Assembly: GCF_000504285.1 (NCBI RefSeq)
Contig: NZ_KI632511.1
Location: forward strand, 741,372-805,371
DNA from: Actinospica robiniae DSM 44927
GTDB taxonomy: Bacteria > Actinomycetota > Actinomycetes > Streptomycetales > Catenulisporaceae
Length of the DNA stretch: 64,000 nucleotides
Reading direction: 5' to 3'
Shown here: positions 62,398 through 64,000 of the stretch, one piece after another
Numbering within the stretch: the first letter of the stretch is position 1
Layout of the letters: every line of letters starts with the position of its first letter
The notes under the pieces: model-generated
Seen by the model: only the letters and a program-made list of their open reading frames with translations
Told to the model about the DNA's origin: nothing
The model's database searches: none
Program-made: the position numbers and the translations under genes

Positions 62398-62421
62398 AAT
62401 GTTTGATAGTTTTTGAACTAT
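62398..62421. promoter_or_regulatory. cluster operator copy 4 (AATGTT-N12-AACTAT)
   Basis: The same half-sites and 12-bp spacing, 72 bp before the MFS start and directly after the long terminator. An inner ATAGTT-N4-AACTAT dyad is also present, so binding could be doubled. Confidence 0.65.
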
Positions 62422-62493
62422 TGAAGCTTGCCGCCGGGCGCGGCGCCGCCCGCTTCGTCCCGCGCCCCCGACGTCTAAGGAATCGTCCATCCG

Positions 62494-63747
62494 ATGAGCG
62501 CACCCGTACCCGCCGCACCCGCGAACCCGGCGACCGGCCGGCTGATCGCCGTCCTGGCCGCCGCGGCCGGCCTGGTCGGCCTCGACTCCCTGGTGGTCTC
62601 GCCGCTGATCCCGCAGATCACCGCCCACACCCACACCGCGCTGGGGCTCGGCGGCTTCCTGGTCACCGTGTACGCGGCCGTATACGCCGTCTTCGGCCCC
62701 TTGTTCGGCCCGGTCTCCGACCGCTGGGGCCGGAAGAAGACCCTGCTGACCGGCCTGGTCGTCTTCCTCGTCGGCACGGCGCTGACCGGCACCGGCTCGA
62801 GCTTCGCGGCGCTGCTCGGCTTTCGGGCCGTGGCCGGGCTCGGCGCGGCGATCCTGATGCCGAGCGTGTTCGCACTCGTATCCGACTCGGTGCCGCCGCA
62901 GCGGCGCGGCGCGGCCATCGGCCTGGTCGTCGGAACGCTGATGGGCACGTCCGTGATCGGCGTGCCGCTCGGCGCGTTCGCCGCGAACGGGCTCTCCTGG
63001 CGGGTGCCGTTCTTCGCCATCGCCGCGCTCGCGCTGATCGAGCTCGCGGTGGTGCGCCTGGCCGTGCCGAGCGCGCCGCCGACCCGGCAGATCCCGGTCG
63101 GTCCGTTCACGGCCTTCCGCGGCCAGTTCAAGGCGGCCTTCGCCGAGCGCTCGGTCGCCTTCGTGCTCTTCTCCAGCCTGCTGTGGTGGGCCGGCAACCA
63201 GGGTCTGTTCGCCAACACCGGCGTCTTCTACGGCGGGATCTACCGGCTCTCGACCGCCGAGATCGGCTGGATCGTGCTGCTGACCGGCGCTGCCGGATTC
63301 GCCGGGAACACCCTCGGCGGCCGGCTGGCCGATCGTCTGGGCAAGCGGCCGGTGATCGCCACGGCCGCGGGCGGCGCGGCCGTGACCATGGTGGTCTTCT
63401 CCTCGCTCACCGGGACGCTGGCCGCGGCGATCGCGGTCCAGGTGCTGTGGAGCCTGTTCTTCGGACTCGGCCAGGCCTCGCTCACGACCTTGGTCAGCGA
63501 GCTGAGTCCGAAGGCCCGCGGCACCGCGCTCTCGCTCAACGGATCCGCGCAGTACAGCGGCATGATGCTGGGCACCGCGATCGCCGCGCTGATCCTCGAC
63601 CACGGCGGCCGCTTCGTGTGGATCGGCTCGGTCAGCGCCCTGTTCTGCGCACTGATCTTCCCGATCGTGCTGTGGCTGGTGCGCGAGCGCCGCGAGGAAC
63701 CGGCGGCGGCCGCGCCGGCCCCGCAGCCCGAGCCCTCGGCGCCGTGA
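62494..63747 (+). CDS. MFS drug-efflux-type transporter
   Basis: A 417-residue protein with 12 predicted helices. Motif A FGPVSDRWGRKKTLL in loop 2-3, a related NTLGGRLADRLGKRPVIATA in loop 8-9, and LGFRAVAGLGAAILMPSVFA in helix 4. This is the pattern of DHA1-type exporters. As the cluster's only exporter, under the same operator, it probably removes the product and so gives self-resistance. Confidence 0.87.
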   Translation: MSAPVPAAPANPATGRLIAVLAAAAGLVGLDSLVVSPLIPQITAHTHTALGLGGFLVTVYAAVYAVFGPLFGPVSDRWGRKKTLLTGLVVFLVGTALTGTGSSFAALLGFRAVAGLGAAILMPSVFALVSDSVPPQRRGAAIGLVVGTLMGTSVIGVPLGAFAANGLSWRVPFFAIAALALIELAVVRLAVPSAPPTRQIPVGPFTAFRGQFKAAFAERSVAFVLFSSLLWWAGNQGLFANTGVFYGGIYRLSTAEIGWIVLLTGAAGFAGNTLGGRLADRLGKRPVIATAAGGAAVTMVVFSSLTGTLAAAIAVQVLWSLFFGLGQASLTTLVSELSPKARGTALSLNGSAQYSGMMLGTAIAALILDHGGRFVWIGSVSALFCALIFPIVLWLVRERREEPAAAAPAPQPEPSAP

Positions 63748-63755
63748 GCCCGGGC

Positions 63756-63791
63756 CGCCCGATCGCCGCCGCCCGCGGCGGCGATCGGGCG
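63756..63791. terminator. 16-bp stem bidirectional terminator
   Basis: Arms CGCCCGATCGCCGCCG (63756-63771) and its complement (63776-63791) pair perfectly around a 4-nt loop, between the MFS gene and the convergent LuxR-type gene. Confidence 0.8.
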
Positions 63792-63799
63792 GGCCGGTG

Positions 63800-64000
63800 T
63801 CAACCGGGCAGCGGTACGCCGCTGTCCCGGGCGTAGACGATCGCCTGCGAGCGGTTTCGCAGCCCGAGTTTCCCCAGGAGGTTCGAGACGTGGAACTTCA
63901 CCGTCTTCTCGCTCAGGAACAGCGTCTTGGCGATCTCCTGGTTGGACAGACCGGAGGCGATCAGGCCGAGGGTCTCCTGCTCGCGCGGAGTAAGCGAGGA
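63800..64000 (-). CDS. LuxR-type response regulator, C-terminal part (runs off the window)
   Basis: The visible 66 codons encode the LuxR helix-turn-helix: LTPREQETLGLIASGLSNQE, IAKTLFLSEKTVKFHVSNLL and GKLGLRNRSQAIVYARDSG. The receiver domain or large N-terminal region lies beyond the right edge. Its place next to the cluster allows a regulatory role, but it could equally be an unrelated two-component regulator. Confidence 0.85.
   Translation of the reverse strand, partial: SSLTPREQETLGLIASGLSNQEIAKTLFLSEKTVKFHVSNLLGKLGLRNRSQAIVYARDSGVPLPG

Noticed and set aside
61513-63603. Minus-strand frame of 696 codons across amidotransferase and MFS genes
   Set aside because: It crosses two clear genes, the 25-bp terminator and an operator, and its product is Arg/Glu/Gln-rich without any fold motif.

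Overview
The window is high-GC DNA (about 70%) from a filamentous-type actinobacterium. This follows from the codon use, GTG starts, leaderless-looking genes, giant secreted RHS/LamG proteins, CBM2-linked glycosidases, many TetR/ArsR/LuxR regulators and a specialised-metabolite cluster. I would place it near Streptomyces, Catenulispora or Actinospica, but no marker in the window fixes the genus.

1-11.3 kb is a patchwork. It holds a DUF1269 protein, a complete IS1182-family element, a PAS-PP2C phosphatase paired with a universal stress protein, a 5'-truncated GH26-CBM2 mannanase, a nucleotidyltransferase, the tail of an IS5-like transposase broken by the 3' end of a group II intron (domain V visible), and a stand-alone OLD-family nuclease. 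11.3-19.1 kb looks like an eroded integrative island. The 3' half of a tRNA-Val(CAC) gene lies inside a dense cluster of the heptamer TGCTCCC/GGGAGCA. A second heptamer cluster and a tRNA-Val-like core lie at 18.8-19.0 kb. Between them are a large Ser/Thr kinase, an IS3 element, a TetR gene fused head-on to an aldo/keto reductase fragment, and a pentapeptide-repeat protein.

19.1-34 kb carries two giant divergent secreted proteins (an RHS/YD-repeat protein, with a possible small membrane partner downstream, and an SGNH-LamG protein), an ankyrin protein, a hypothetical protein, MgtC and tRNA-Cys. Two ~85-bp elements with inverted ends (5.36 and 32.3 kb) look like copies of one miniature mobile element.

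34.3-39.4 kb is a tight five-gene minus-strand operon: P-loop kinase-like protein, GH3 (auxin-conjugating type) adenylating enzyme, LCM-type methyltransferase and two proteins of unknown function. It has the form of an undescribed small biosynthetic system. 39.5-44.8 kb holds two TetR/oxidoreductase pairs with clear operators, a nucleotidyltransferase, a leaderless polycysteine mini-ORF and a frameshifted P-loop kinase.

44.9-63.8 kb is a biosynthetic cluster without NRPS or PKS. It contains DAHP synthase (aromatic precursor supply), an MIO ammonia-lyase/aminomutase with tyrosine-type residues, a phenylacetate-CoA-ligase-like adenylating enzyme, an asparagine-synthetase-like amidotransferase, a P450, a nitroreductase, a formamidase-like cyclase, an SGNH hydrolase, a membrane acyltransferase, a five-domain peptide ABC importer and an MFS exporter. 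Four copies of the dyad A(T/A)(A/T)GTT-N12-AAC(T/A)A(T/A) precede SGNH/acyltransferase, P450/nitroreductase, ArsR/lyase and MFS, which suggests that the local ArsR-type repressor controls the whole set. A LuxR-type regulator runs off the right edge.
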